DNA of 64,000 nucleotides from Hanleya hanleyi (lineage: Eukaryota; Mollusca; Polyplacophora; Lepidopleurida; Hanleyidae): positions 1-64,000 of the forward strand of contig JAVTVY010018751.1 in NCBI GenBank assembly GCA_036873755.1. The letters run 5' to 3'. Position numbers and translations under genes: made by a program. A model generated the notes under the pieces. It was given only the letters and a program-made list of their open reading frames with translations. It had not been told where the DNA came from and ran no database searches. This document shows positions 1-12,763 of the stretch, piece after piece. Numbering within the stretch: the first letter of the stretch is position 1; each line of letters starts with the position of its first letter.

Positions 1-952
1 CGCCCGTAATAATCATAATACACGCGATCATTTCTCACCTTGGTCACCGGTAGCTGACATTTTCCTCTCAACATCGTAGTTACATCCATCCCAGAATGCA
101 CTTTCCTCTCTCAGAGGGTTGTTTCCCCTCCCACCGTGATAACGATATAATTACCTTTCTAAGCTACTGTCCGCTCCCATTCTCTTACGTGGATAGTAAA
201 CGAGTTCTCAGTCAATGATGCCTTTTCCTGTGATGACGTAAATGGATGACAGCTCATTACGACTGCCGACGAATGACCGTATACGCCCTGATAAGGAGAC
301 CCAGAGTAGTATAGAAAAAGCATATTCCCATTTATTGACCTTGACTTCTGAATGCAAAATCCGGATCCTTTGTGATTTCACATTTTACATGTGTGCATGC
401 GCACAACAAAAACCGTCTTGCAGCGTCAAAGGACACTTCCGGCCACGTTCGCGGAACCGGAAGTTACCTCAAAGCGGGAATACGCCGATTCACTATGAAC
501 ATGCGTCGTAATTTGTGCCAAAAGGTTTTCCCCAGAAAGAATACAAACCGACCGGTTATATTTGCTCGCATTGAATAGAAGGCTTCTGAACTAAATTCTT
601 TGTGACCTAAATCGTTCATAGTGATAACAGGATTTCGCAACCACCTCGCTGGGGGTCTAATAACACCCCAGCCACCAGTCAGATTTTTGGACCGGATTCG
701 GGGCCTTCGCGCACATCGCCGGAAGTGACATCATATATAGTAAAATAGATGTTTACCGAACATTTCGATTACTTTTCAAGTCTGCATAATACCTCTGTTG
801 ACCTAGCGTTAAAAAAATTATCTGGAGAGAGCCTAGTAGTTCGCTCATGTGCAACACTGAAGGAGTTGTTCGGCCGGATTCAAACTGAACCGTGCGTTGG
901 TTGGTTTCCCTTATACGACAAAGCAACGTAGTAAAGGTCAACTTCCGCTATT
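1..952. other. Unassigned flank with GGAAG-type sites
   Basis: I recognise no gene here. Short open frames (for example 749-931 on the + strand) show no known domain and are cut by the retrotransposon that begins at 953. Around 428-465 there is a facing pair CACTTCCGG / CCGGAAGT and another CCGGAAGT near 719. Such ETS-type sites are common in animal core promoters, so part of a promoter is possible, but no transcript can be shown. Confidence 0.3.
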
Positions 953-2436
953 TGTAGGGCAAGTTCACTCAATGACCAGGAAACAAGTGATTTCAAATAA
1001 CTCATTGAATTTAATCTACAACACAAATGTTTGGTTTACAAATCGTTTACACGGTAACACAGAACAATACAAAATAGACTGCATTTGTGTACAAAAAAAG
1101 CACCTTATAGTTACAGAGTTTCCCTTAAATCTTTACCCTACTAAAATGGTGGCTAGCTAGTACGCTTTAAAAACTGTTACCGCTTGTGTATCACCTTCCA
1201 TTGCACCTGGTAAAGATACAAGTAAACAACCCTTAATATGCATATACATAGTTCTGTTATCATATCATAAAGAATGATATGGTATATCATGTATACTGAT
1301 TATCATCTTAATGAATACATTTGCAGAACATACTACCATCATTTAAATGGCACAACCTGAAGAAACGTTGCATACAAATACTAGACCACGACTATGTAGC
1401 CCAATTGATGGACTCGTACCATTCATTGTCTACGGTCCCTTATATCTCTACTATTTAACATGTTGAACAACGTCTAGCTACTCCGTGAACTAATGGGATG
1501 TATAATCCCCGCTACAGTTATACACAGTGTGAAACGATTCAGTATGGTAATTGACAAGACAAGATATGGACAAACATCATTATACGAGGGACGAGGCAAC
1601 AAATGATTCGGTAGAACAGGTGTGATGCGAATCACAAACAGTGACAGGTGGCTGAATATCTAAATGTATATACTATTACATATACTCGGTTATAGGATCA
1701 ATATGTACATTTAGAACTAATTCTACCGGTATAACTGTCAAGAAATATCCAAATGAAATAATAATAATACCTATCAATATGTATGTGATATAATCTGCAT
1801 ATACTGGTGGTCACCCCAGGTAAGTCTGTCCTACCTCCTACAGCCAAGCTTGAGATATTCCTGTAATCCAACTCGACAGGTTCATTATGCAGCTATCAAC
1901 CATCGATGTAAGCCCATACTAGATGTGGCCCCAACCTATCCACTATCCACTAATAATACATGGTTGAAGTTAACTCTCAAATAGAACAACACCCGATAAT
2001 GCATATTCAACAACATCATAAAGTAACAATTTAATACGAACCAGATGGTACACTTTGAGGGACCAGAACTAGTAGGTATAACTGCTATATTTCATCACTG
2101 CGATATGAAATCTGGTCTTCATGAACCGAATCGTGACATCTTATCCACGTTTGTACCATCAACTCAAATGTATCGGTGAACAATACAACCCGAGTCCGCA
2201 TATTGTCAACAGCGCTCACTTGAAGTCATATTGCGCCTGTGAGACAAAGATGTCCCGAAATTATACTCCTCTCAGAACACCATCTCTGGTCAAAAAGCAC
2301 ATGTTGACACACTTCCTGTTTACAGAAGAACTACCTACCAAGGGAACGAACTCCAACATAATATGACAGACTAGCATGCATCAAGAGTTATTTCCCCTGA
2401 TTCAACCAAAAAGTAATTCTAACTACTGTAGGCTCA
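953..2436 (-). repeat. 3' LTR of the gypsy element
   Basis: Direct repeat of 7398-8882. In element orientation it begins TGAGCC and ends CCCTACA, giving the usual TG...CA ends. Compared with the other LTR it carries a few private indels, for example extra bases near 1237-1247 and a 6 bp shortage near 2263. The adjoining internal sequence (2437-2460) is integrase coding and shows no clear polypurine tract. Confidence 0.93.
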
Positions 2437-3947
2437 CATCCACGCCCACATTCGTTTGTGTCGTCCTCGAACCTCTTGTTGGCAAGCTCATATGCGTGTT
2501 GCAGCCTACCTTGATGGTGTTGAACCCAATCATCAGGTCGCTGATCTGGACTGAGAACTGGAACTGATGGATTTGAACTGAAACACCACTCTACGGGGAG
2601 CTTTGCATCTCTGCCGAACATCAGGTAAAAAGGAGAATAACCTGTTACGGCGTGCGGCGTCACATTGTATGCATGAACTACCTCGTTAAGGTCCTCATGC
2701 CACCTCTTTTTCTTCTGTTCTGGTAAGGTACGTAGTAAATTGTGCAGGGTTCGGTTGAACCTTTCAACCTGGCCGTTCCCTTGCGGATGATATGCTGTTG
2801 TGCGCGACTTCGTAATGCCGTACAGTTTGCAAAGGGAAGCAATCACTTCCGATTCAAAGTTCTGACCACGGTCACTATGGATCCTTTGTGGTGCTCCATA
2901 TCGAAGAAACCAATCGTTGACCAGCACTCGGGCCACAGTGTCTGCCGTCTGGTTTCGTGTCGCGCAGGCCATACTGAACTTAGTGAAAACATCTGTGACC
3001 ACGAGCACATCTTCCAACCCATTTGATGAGGCTTCCAAAAGTGTGAAATCGATCGCCAACACTTCCAAAGGTCTGCTTGTTGTTATCTGCCCCATAGGGG
3101 TGTGTACAGGGACGTGTGGCATCTTGGACAATGTACAACGAGTACATTGTTCGACCCTGTCAAGGATAGACTTGTGAATTCCCGGCCAGTAGAAGCGCGA
3201 CCTCGCAAGGCTCTCAGTACGCTCAACTCCCTGGTGACCCATACGATCGTGGACGCTATCCAGAACCTCACCTCTGAGACAATCTGGGACTACGAGTTGG
3301 AGAAGCTGCCCATGGTTTTGATCCTTAACACTTCTGTAGAGGACTCCATTCGTCAGTTGCAGTCTGTCCCATTGTTTGAACAAAGTCAATGTTTCTGCAG
3401 ACATGGTTGCTCGTTCCTCTTTGTATGGCTTCCGTTTCAGATTGAGATATCGCACAACAGTTCCAATGCAGCCATCTTTTCGCTGAAGCTCTGAGAGCTT
3501 CTCGTCTCCCAGAACTGGAACAGTAGTGGTGGCATTCACCTGTGCTACACACGGATCACTTCTGCAGAGCTCTCCAGCTCTCTCTTTAACCTCCTTGGGG
3601 ACCGCAGTAGATTTCACAATGATGGCCAACTCATCAGCGACGATCTGTCTGTCAAAGTTTAGCCGTGACAGAGCATCTGCATTTGCGTTGTGCCTTCCAG
3701 GGCGATATCTGATGTCAAAGTCGAAGGAAGCTAGAGCCGATGCCCAGCGTTGCTCCACGGCAGGCAGCTTGGATTTCGTCTGGAGGTAGGTGAGGGGATT
3801 ATTATCAGTGAAGACTGTGAAACGAGCCCCAAGAAGGTAGTCCCTAAACTTTTCTGTCACTGCCCATTTTAAAGCAAGGAGCTCCAGTTTTTTTACTGCT
3901 GTAGTTCTCCATCTGTCTTTCAGCACCTCGCAACCCACGACTGGCAT
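2388..3947 (-). pseudogene. pol: RNase H end and integrase, C-terminus lost
   Basis: Begins out of frame within RNase H and resumes with TDNNPL (47-52) and the final DALS. The integrase has the HHCC zinc site (H233, H238, C268, C271) and the DDE catalytic triad (D300, D359, E395). About 25 residues after the region where gypsy integrases usually enter the C-terminal GPY/F domain, the frame crosses directly into the LTR and stops at 2388-2390. The C-terminal domain and polypurine tract appear to have been removed by a deletion ending at the LTR edge. Confidence 0.92.
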
Positions 3948-5526
3948 ATGCTATAACGCGTAGTCGACCATCCTGGATCTGTGAAAGAACAGCTCCAAGT
4001 CCACCATTGGATGCATCTGTTTCGACAATGAAAGACAGTGAAAAGTCAGCGAAACCCAACACAGGCGAATTTGTTAGGCATCCCTTCAGTTGGTCAAATG
4101 CACCCTGGCATGCTACAGTCCACCTTGACCCTAACAGTATTTGTCTACTTTTAGTCTTTCGGTGTGTTCCAGACTGTTCCATTCGGTTACATGCAGCCAC
4201 AGGCTGATGAAGGGGTGCAGCAATCTTAGCGAATCCTTTCACGAACCGGCGATAATAACTCGCGAATCCGAGGAATGATCTGACCTCCTTTACAGTTGCG
4301 GGAACTGGCCAGTTCTCCACTGTTGCTGTTTTCTCCGGATCAGTACGTATCCCATTTGCAGAGAGACGGTGTCCCAGATAGGCAACTTCCTGTCTGAAGA
4401 AACGACACTTCTTCAACTCCAATTTCAACCCGAACTGTTGAAGTTTCTCAAAGATGATTTCAAGACGCTTTAGGTGTTCCTCGAATGTAGTCGAGTAACA
4501 CAACAAATCATCAAGATACACAAGGACAGATTCGAAGAGCTGATCTCGTACAACATGATGCATCAAGCGTTGGTAAGAGGCCGGCGCATGACACAGTCCA
4601 GATGGCATGCGGTTGAATTCGAATAATCCGATCGGGGTGGTAAAAGCTGTCTTACACTTATCTCTCTCCTCCACCTCGACCTGGTAGTATGCCGACTGCA
4701 TGTCCATCGTGGAGAAAATCTTCGCCCCGGCCAACGCATCCATCGTCTCCTCTATACGAGGGAGGGGATAAGCATCTTTTCTCGTGTTACGGTTGAGTAG
4801 ACGATAATCGACACATATGCGCAGCGCACCAGACTTCTTTCGGGCCAATACGATGGGACTCGAATACTCACTAGTACTTGGTCTGATTATTCCCTTCCTT
4901 ACCATCTGTCCCAGATGGTCTTTCACTTCAGCCATTTAGTTGGGTGCGATTCGCCTGTATGGTTGCTTTACTGGAACATCATCTGTTGGTATACGATGCT
5001 TTATGGCAGTCGTGTGTCCAAGGTCATTCTCGTCCTTGGCAAATATAGCCGAATATCTGGCGAAGAGAGATTTGGCCTGCTTCAGCTCTTCTGGTCTACC
5101 TGCCAGACTTGATAGATCCAACCCTGCTGGCAGGCCTTGACTACCCACAGAATCTGTACATTCCTGCTGTCCCAATGGCACAGATGATCTCGCTATCTCA
5201 ACTGTTTGTCTCGAAATGAATATTTCACTGCCTGAGACCTCCACATCAACACCCTCGCTCTCGATCTCAGCCGATCTGATTGTGCCTATCCGCGTTCGTG
5301 GCTTCAAGCTGACTGGGACACGACCGAGGTTCACTACCTTAACATAAAACGCACCATATCTCGAGTCCACCAAAGTACGTGTTACTTGGAGGTTTCCTGG
5401 CAATGAAGAGGTCACTGGTTCAACTAACGCACATACTCCAGATGCCCTCCCTACAGACCATACATCAAGTTCACTTTCAGGGGGACCACTACCTCCTGTG
5501 TGCCCGCGACACGTACAAAACCACAC
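3844..5526 (-). pseudogene. pol: Reverse transcriptase and first part of RNase H
   Basis: Two open stretches in one frame (5526-4936 and 4935-3844) separated only by an in-frame TAA at 4936-4938. The second stretch (363 residues) carries RT motifs in order: FSTMDMQ with Asp 78, the PSGLCHAP block, YLDD at 140-143, and the LGH and FLGF blocks of the connection region. RNase H starts with TDAS at 306-309. The frame breaks near 3890, inside RNase H, and coding continues in the 2388-3947 frame. The stop plus frameshift means no full RT-RNase H can be made without readthrough and frameshifting. Confidence 0.92.
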
Positions 5527-6068
5527 GATGACGGTTCCTCTACCGGGAAGAGTCCAGCATACCTAGGGATAAATCGCAGCACATTTGTTCCAAGTAGCCC
5601 AGGGAGAGCCTGTTTCCTCTGATCGTTGGGAGAGTCTTTCATTACCAGTACTCCACGACCAGGAACTGTATATCCATCGACCTCTATGTCAATTTCTATA
5701 TACCCAACATATGGGACTTCTGTGTTGTTTGCTGCCCTTACTTTCAACCAATTGTTGTCTTGACTTGGGACTCCAAACCTTTCCTTTTGGTGTATGTTGA
5801 AGAAAGTTTCAGTGACTGTAGTCAGCATAGAACCAGTGTCAATTAAACAGTCAACCTGGACTCCACCAAACTTTGCAGCTACAACTGGGACACCACCGAC
5901 TGTACGGCCAAACCACTCTTCCCTAGTCATAGAGCTATCCTTAAAGTCTCCCTGCCCTACCACTTCGCTCATAGCGGCAGGGCCTGCTAGTTTAACGAAC
6001 TGCCTGTATTGCCCCGGTCTACATTCCTGGACCGTTGACGCTCGAGCCAGCGCTTGTAGTTGAAGCAA
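5451..6068 (-). pseudogene. pol: Aspartic protease region of pol
   Basis: 205-residue frame that includes the retropepsin active-site motif DTG at residues 77-79 within a CLIDTGS context, followed by LTTVT. It lies in a different frame from gag (which overlaps it near 6061-6068) and from the RT region downstream. The protease reading continues in the frame of 4936-5526 after a frame change near 5455-5500. The enzyme would cut the gag-pol polyprotein. Broken copy. Confidence 0.85.
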
Positions 6069-7063
6069 TTAGATTTCCTGTGCCCAAGTTTCTCTCAAAA
6101 TTAGCATCTTATAGACTTATCCGACGTTGTTTCCCGTGATATTTCCGTCTTGCCCTCATCAACGGCCTGTGCACTGGCCCTGGTCTGGAGTTGCTCGGTA
6201 AGTAGCTGTTGGGACCGCCGGACCTCATCCAGCACATGGTCCTGTTTCGCCAGGATGTCCAAAACCTGGCGGGGCACTGGAGCTTCCGCTTCCGGGTGGT
6301 ACGAAACCGTTTCATCAGAGTGGCAGATATCAGTGTCTTCCAGGTCTTCACAGTACTCTCGGGCGCTACGTATGTCTCTTTCGATAGGCTTGGCGCGCCT
6401 ACCCTTTCCCTTCCCAACTTCTGTTGCATACCGTAGAGCTAATTCGCGAATGTCAAGGAAAGTGGCAGTAGGGTGATCATTGATTAGTTTTCTTAGTTCC
6501 CATCTCAATTGTGTGTCCTTCACACCTTCAGCGAACTGCTCTCCAAGCATCTTACCCCGATCTCCCACGCGGGCAGCATCCACTCTGCACAACCTCTCTA
6601 CCAATTCAACCAAGGCATGGGAATATGTGGATAGTGACTCGGAGTCTCCCTGTTGTCGTTCGTATAATGCCCGCAGAAGCTGCGTCGCTGTACATCTCTC
6701 CCCAAAGGCCTGCCTCAGTGCCTCACACACTTCCTCGTCTCTCTGGATTTGGCGACATTTCATTTCCAGTCGGGCGGCTCCCTCTAACTTAGATTTCAAA
6801 TAGTCTACCGCAGCACGGCCAGTCAGGGATTGCCCACGCACAGTAGCCTTGGCATCCTCGATCCAATCCTCGATGGATGAGTCACCCGCATAGCGTCGCA
6901 ATTTCCGCTCTCGTGGAAGAACCACCACTGTCTGTCTCGCCTGACCCTCTACATCTGCTGTTGCTGTAGACCGCAACTGCCCAATAATGTCCTGGTCCTT
7001 TGCCCTGGCCACTTCAAGTTGATTCAGTCTCTCCCTTAGAGCTGCAATTTCTTCTTCAGCCAT
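6061..7063 (-). pseudogene. gag: gag of the gypsy element, zinc knuckle broken
   Basis: The open frame 7063-6101 (320 residues) starts at ATG 7061-7063 with a short coiled-coil-like N-terminus, then a charged helical region as in retrotransposon capsid proteins. The frame stops at TAA 6101-6103, inside what is otherwise a CCHC zinc knuckle. Reading on in the same frame, Cys codon 6104-6106, His 6080-6082 and Cys 6065-6067 keep exact C-X2-C-X4-H-X4-C spacing, but the second Cys position (6095-6097) is TGA. The nucleic-acid-binding knuckle is therefore lost from the protein. Confidence 0.85.
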
Positions 7064-7378
7064 TTTTCACAGTTTCAACGCCTGCCCAGTATAGTAAATC
7101 ATACACATGTACCTGTAACACTGACCACGAATGATACCGACAAATAATACCAAATACAAGGCATCTCACAAACCAGGACTATAGTGAATAATCAGGTCAG
7201 AGTTCATGCATTGTCCAGTCTCTTTTAACTTCTCGGTAGATCGTTGATCTTGAACAGCTGTGACATGTAGGTTACCATCCCCAGCGTATGGAAGACTACT
7301 ATAGGACCACTCAGCTCTAGAAGGTCTTGGCTCCACGGGTCTTGTACATAGCTAACCACCATTTCTAAACATCTACAT

Positions 7379-7394
7379 CCCACTTCTGACACCA
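7379..7394 (-). other. Primer binding site
   Basis: On the - strand this reads TGGTGTCAGAAGTGGG and starts 3 bases after the end of the 5' LTR. TGG at the start pairs with the CCA of a tRNA 3' end. This primer-site sequence is frequent in animal gypsy elements; the exact tRNA was not determined. Confidence 0.8.
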
Positions 7395-7397
7395 AAA

Positions 7398-8882
7398 TGT
7401 AGGGCAAGTTCACTCAATGACCAGGAAACAAGTGATTTCAAATAACTCATTGAATTTAATCTACAACACAAATGTTTGGTTTACAAATTGTTTACACGGT
7501 ACCACAGAACAATACAAAATAGACTGCATTTGTGTACAAAAAAGCACCTTATAGTTACAGAGTTTCCCTTAAATCTTTACCCTACTAAAATGGTGGCTAG
7601 CTAGTACGCTTTAACAACTGTTACCACTTGTGTATCACCTTCCATTGCACCTGGTAAAGATACAAGTAAACAACCCTTAAATACATAGTTCTGTTATCAT
7701 ATCATAAAGAATGATGGTATATCATGTATACTGATTATCATCTTAATGAATACATTTGCAGAACATACTACCATCATTTAAATGGCACAACCCGAAGAAA
7801 CGTTGCATACAAATACTAGACCACGACTATGTAGCCCAATTGATGGACTCGTACCATTCATTGTCTACGGTCCCTTATATCTCTACTATTTAACATGTTG
7901 AACAACGTCTAGCTACTCCGTGAACTAATGGGATGTATAATCCCCGCTCCAGTTATACACAGTGTGAAACGATTCAGCATGGTAATTGACAAGACAAGAT
8001 ATGGACAAACATCATTATACGAGGGACGAGGCAACAAATGATTCGGTAGAACAGGTGTGATGCGAATCACAAACAGTGACAGGTGGCTGAATATCTAAAT
8101 GTATATACTATTACATATACTCGGTTATAGGATCAATATGTACATTTAGAACTAATTCTACCGGTATAACTGTCAAGAAATATCCAAATGAAATAATAAT
8201 AATACCTATCAATATGTATGTGATATAATCTGCATATACTGGTGGTCACCCCAGGTAAGTCTATCCTACCTCCTACAGCCAAGTTTGAGATATTCCTGTA
8301 ATCCAACTCGACAGGTTCATTATGCAGCTATCAACCATCGATGTAAGCCCATACTAGATGTGGCCCCAACCTATCCACTATCCACTAATAATACATGGTT
8401 CAAGTTAACTCTCAAATAGAACAACACCCGATAATGCATATTCAACAACATCATAAAGTACCGTAACAATTTAATACGAACCAGATGGTACACTTTGAGG
8501 GACCAGAACTAGTAGGTATAACTGCTATATTTCATCACTGCGATATGAAATCTGGTCTTCATGAACCGAATCGTGACATCTTATCCACGTTTGTACCATC
8601 AACTCAAATGTATCGGTGAACAATACAACCCAAGTCCGCATATTGTCAACAGCGCTCACTTGAAGTCATATTGCGCCTGTGAGACAAAGATGTCCCGAAA
8701 TTACCGGTATACTCCTCTCAGAACACCATCTCTGATCAAAAAGCACATGTTGACACACTTCCTATTTACAGAAGAACTACCTACCAAGGGAACGAACTCC
8801 AACATAATATGACAGACTAGCATGCATCAAGAGTTATTTCCCCTGATTCAACCAAAAAGTAATTCTAACTACTGTAGGCTCA
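7398..8882 (-). repeat. 5' LTR of the gypsy element
   Basis: Long terminal repeat upstream of gag in element orientation, nearly identical to 953-2436. It should hold the promoter and polyadenylation signal; I did not pin a TATA box or start site. A short open frame antisense to the element (8561-8812) is matched in the other LTR, but at this level of LTR identity that says nothing about function. Confidence 0.93.
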
Positions 8883-10486
8883 AATCTTGGTGGCAGGGAT
8901 GGTAATGGAGCCTGCGAAATGTAGCATGCGCTGTGGGTAGGTTGGGGATTTCGATGAAATAAAGGTTCAACAAACAATCCGGCTAGAGAATCTCAATCTA
9001 ATGGGAAAAGAGACGGGACACTATGTACGGTCAAGAGATGTACATCTTCGATGTCACTGCATTGCACAGTGTTGATTAGTTCCACTTACTGAACGTTCGA
9101 CTGCTAATTGTCTCGACCACCCCAGTAAGCGGCGAGGTTACTGCAAGCTAACTCCGCGGAGGCATATCGTTGACTAGCAGCTAGCCCGAAAACATCGGCA
9201 ACGAGACTATTTTTTTGGTTGTTGTTGCTAAATCGGACTCCTTAGCCGTAATCACTGATAGGGCCCGAAATGGAAAGAACTAAATAAGACGTCAGTCGCT
9301 CGAGATCTTTAACGGCATACGTCGTGGGGAATTGAGACAGAGGCACCAAAAGCATTTTATCGAATAAATAATATGATTTGGCATCTCCAGCACTATGACA
9401 ACCACCTAATGACTCCTTTAATTAAATGGGATCTGCCTTCAAACACGGATTTTGTCAACAAAACCGTTGTGTTTCTTTCTCCACAGTTGACAGGGACATC
9501 CGCAGAATGTGGTTGACCTTTTTGCTCACGGCATCATAAATCGATCCTTGCCGGTTATAAACCAATAGCGACGTGTGTTTATTCACGTGATCAGAAAGGT
9601 CACGGGATAAAAATAGCGTAGGTCATATTCCTACAACATGTCAGAAAGGCGCCAAAACGGGTAAATCAGTCAATGTTTTCCCCACACATTTGATCACATT
9701 TTATCAGCACCAAAACAGTCATGAGAGATGGTACATGGACAAAGAAGCTCAGTTCTCTCTCGTTTCGTTATTTTCGTCAGCGAAAGATTGGGAAAAGGCA
9801 CTTTTCGGAAGGTCAACTTTTATCGCCACATTTTAAGTTAACCTACGTCCGCTCTGAGCTGTGATAGGAAAGCAACGCCCCCTTACCCTATATTCACCTA
9901 TCACAGCTAGAGTTTCTGAGTTAACTGGCACCCAGAGTATGCTTTGCCTCGAATGAAACGGGCGAGGCATATAATATGCCGGGGTGTTCACAGGTTGTTT
10001 GGGTCTGCTTTGGCGACGCGTTATATTTTAGTCCGATTCCGCCCAGTCCTGAATTTTGTATTTTCCATTCGCGCCACAACGGGTGGAATTTGTGGCAGAT
10101 GAAATTGTTACTTCTTGTTGTGGGTTTGTATGATTTGGACAGTTGGAAGTCGCCACAAATTCTGAGAATGGTGTTATGAAACAACATGATGAACAAGAAC
10201 GGAAATTCTAGCTCATGACACAAATGTTAACGATCTTAGCCAGAAAACAACCGGTTTGAAGAGAGAGGTACCGTAATTCTGCAGCTAACGTTACAAGTGC
10301 CACGGCACAGCACAGGCGTGTCGTGTATGACATGTTTTTATTTGATCTTTTCAAGAATCTGCAAATAGATTATTGGCTACAGAGTCTTTGTCCAAAGAAA
10401 ACCAATGATTCAAATCTCCAGGTTTCGCTGTGTGGGTTGGACTTTACTTGACAATAGAGTGAACTTGGATACAATCAAACGGTATC
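8883..10486. other. No gene recognised
   Basis: Open frames here (for example 9921-10223 on the - strand) match no family I know. One imperfect palindrome at about 9835-9926 pairs GCTGTGATAGG with CCTATCACAGC and has GTTAAC-type ends; it may be a tiny inverted-repeat element. Confidence 0.35.
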
Positions 10487-12006
10487 CAGTCAATTCACCC
10501 ACCAACCGATTCACCCACAACCAATTCACCCACAACTTCAGCTCGATTCACCCACAAAAAAAAGTCAACTCACCCACAACCAGGTCAATTCACCCACAGT
10601 CGCAATGTTGGTTTATTCAACATATTTAATGGCTACGTTATCGTTGCAAATGCAGTTTGAGGGTAATACTATTAAAACAACACAGTATTTGATAAAAAGA
10701 ATCTTTCTGTTGGATACTATTCTAATATGTGAAATATGTGAGAATATAAAGTCCTGTCCATTTCATATATTCTGACATGTGAAAAATATTACAAAAAGAT
10801 TGGATTTATTCAACTGTCTTTACCGTTACCAGGAATGTATTTTGAAGAGATTTTGGACAAGAAATGAAAGAGAGAATTAAGGTTTAACGTCGCATTTAGG
10901 CACAAGAAATGTCATATAAAGGGCACTACTGCCATTGTTAAAAGTATGAGGTCGTGGGCAGCAATTTTTCCTCCAGCCTTGTGGCAACAGCTACCGTAGA
11001 GCACATGTTTTCTACAAATTTGAAAAAAAAGTCTGTGTCACACTTATTGTCTGTCTTTACCGTTACTGAGGTAGGTCATAAGTGTATGATTGTTACCAAA
11101 CTAAGTACAAGAAATGTATACCGGTACCAAGAAAAATTCACCATGAAAAACATACTAATCCAGTTCAGCTTGCCTCATTGTAACATAATCTGTCTTTACC
11201 ATTATTCAAACTTGTCTTTACCCTTATAAAATGCCATAACAATAAAGACAGGAACATAATGGTACGGACAAAAAAAAATTCTTTGCAAACTAACAGTTAT
11301 TGAGAAAATAGAAGTGACGTTCTAATTATAAATTTTCTTGGAACTTGAAAAACAGTAAAAGAATGCTTAGCAAAAGGCAGCTTGCCTTGCATTCGGAAAA
11401 AAACAACTATTGGTTGGTTAAAAGAAAATGACCTTGAATTCAATGTCTTCACCCTTACAAATATGTCTTTTCCGTTATGTCTTCCCCATCACCCGACAAT
11501 AATAACACGGGCTAGAATGGGTAAAAACTTTGTTAGCCATTTTTGCTGGTTAAATACAGTGACTCTAGCTTGGTTGACAGGGGAAATCTTTGTGGCCTAT
11601 AAGATCTTGAATAACTCCATTTTGTTAGCCAAACTGCATACATTAAATTTTAGATTTTTATATACATGTACCATTATTTGTACATTTTCATGAAAATGGC
11701 TCATGTATTTCTCTCCCACCAAATAGAAATACTAAGTTCTCACTAAGTTGGATTTAGCTTATCAACAATTAGTAACAATGATTGGTGAATGCTGTCAAAG
11801 CAACAATCTAACAATTATATCAAGATAATGCTGGATGAGTATTCAGTTTATCAACTAAATATACCCATATATGTTGACTATAGCAACACTGAGACTGTGG
11901 GTGAATTGACCTGGTTGTGGGTGAATTGACTTTTTTTGTGGGTGAATCGACCTGAAATTGTGGGTGAATTGGTTGTGGGTGAATCGGTTTGTGGGTGAAT
12001 TGACTG
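10487..12006. mobile_element. Foldback-type element with modular TTCACCCAC arms
   Basis: Inverted arms of about 124 bp (10487-10610 and 11884-12006) match almost base for base when one is reversed. Each arm is itself a run of about six short units built on (A/G)ATTCACCCACAA. The 1.27 kb interior has no transposase but several copies of a GTCTTTACCGTTA-like motif (near 10818, 11053, 11190, 11212, 11445). This is a non-autonomous inverted-repeat element; no clear target duplication was found, so the superfamily is open. Confidence 0.75.
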
Positions 12007-12763
12007 TGAATCAGTCAAACTCGCCAAATTAATAATAACGACAGACTCAGGGCTGTCAAGTTATCCGTGTCAAGTGCGACACTCAGATCAAGGATCAAGT
12101 TGTGGACTATTGTAGTGGTTGTCCAGGTGTGAATTTCAGTCGAATTTGACCATGACAAGACAAGGCAAATTTCATTGAGTTGACATGAATTAGGCCTAGC
12201 TATTATAAATATCATGTGCACAATAAACACGTAAGTGTAATTACAGATTAAGCAATGTTAAGTTTACATGTAACTCTCACAGCATTATTATACATGTATA
12301 CCGGTACATGTACATGTAGCTTTTAATCTGATTGATGTGAAATTGTTAAGATATCTACAATGTATCTAAAGCAGCTTCATACCAGCAAAATGATCCGACT
12401 ATAATGTAGGCCTACATGTACATGTAGATCAAACTCCTAATAAATATTCACACATTCAAGTATGAAAAAGTATCAAAACAGTTGATACTTGCAGATCCAA
12501 TGTATCAAATGTGGAGTCCTGCAATTTCGACGAGATACACATTTTTAATAACCATAGTTTGTGTTGTTCCATGTTAAATGTCCTGTGTATATAGGTTCGT
12601 CTGACAAAGCCATACAGAGTATACAGATCTGCATACATGTATAGCATGGAGAATGGTTCAGTGTGAACAGTCTTATTATCATGAATATTGGAACCATTGC
12701 ATTAAAAGCAAATAATTTCTTGATTAAGTCAGCGATTTCACAGTACTGTAAAGTAAGGTGTAT
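12007..12763. other. No gene; TACATGTAC-rich
   Basis: No coding region recognised. Short runs of TACATGTAC and ACCGGTACATGTAC (near 12290-12320 and 12410-12430) form a simple-repeat-like patch. Confidence 0.35.

Larger units (their letters stand above)
953..8882 (-). mobile_element. Ty3/gypsy LTR retrotransposon, near full length but broken
   Basis: Two 1.48 kb direct repeats (953-2436 and 7398-8882) enclose a gag-protease-RT-RNase H-integrase series on the - strand, the domain order of Ty3/gypsy (Metaviridae-type) elements. A tRNA-complementary primer site follows the upstream LTR. By eye the LTRs differ at roughly 14 to 17 positions plus several small indels, about 1 percent, so insertion looks recent. 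Coding is nevertheless interrupted: two stops in the gag zinc knuckle, frame changes between protease and RT and inside RNase H, an in-frame TAA ahead of RT, and an integrase that runs straight into the 3' LTR. No target-site duplication is found: CTATT precedes 953 and AATCT follows 8882. The clade was not determined. Confidence 0.95.

Noticed and set aside
2121..2366. Open frame inside the LTR, also present at 8561-8812
   Set aside because: The two LTRs are nearly identical, so sharing the frame is expected; it is antisense to the element and matches no known domain.
9921..10223. 100-residue frame on the - strand
   Set aside because: No known domain, no splice context, and an overlapping frame on the other strand is equally open.
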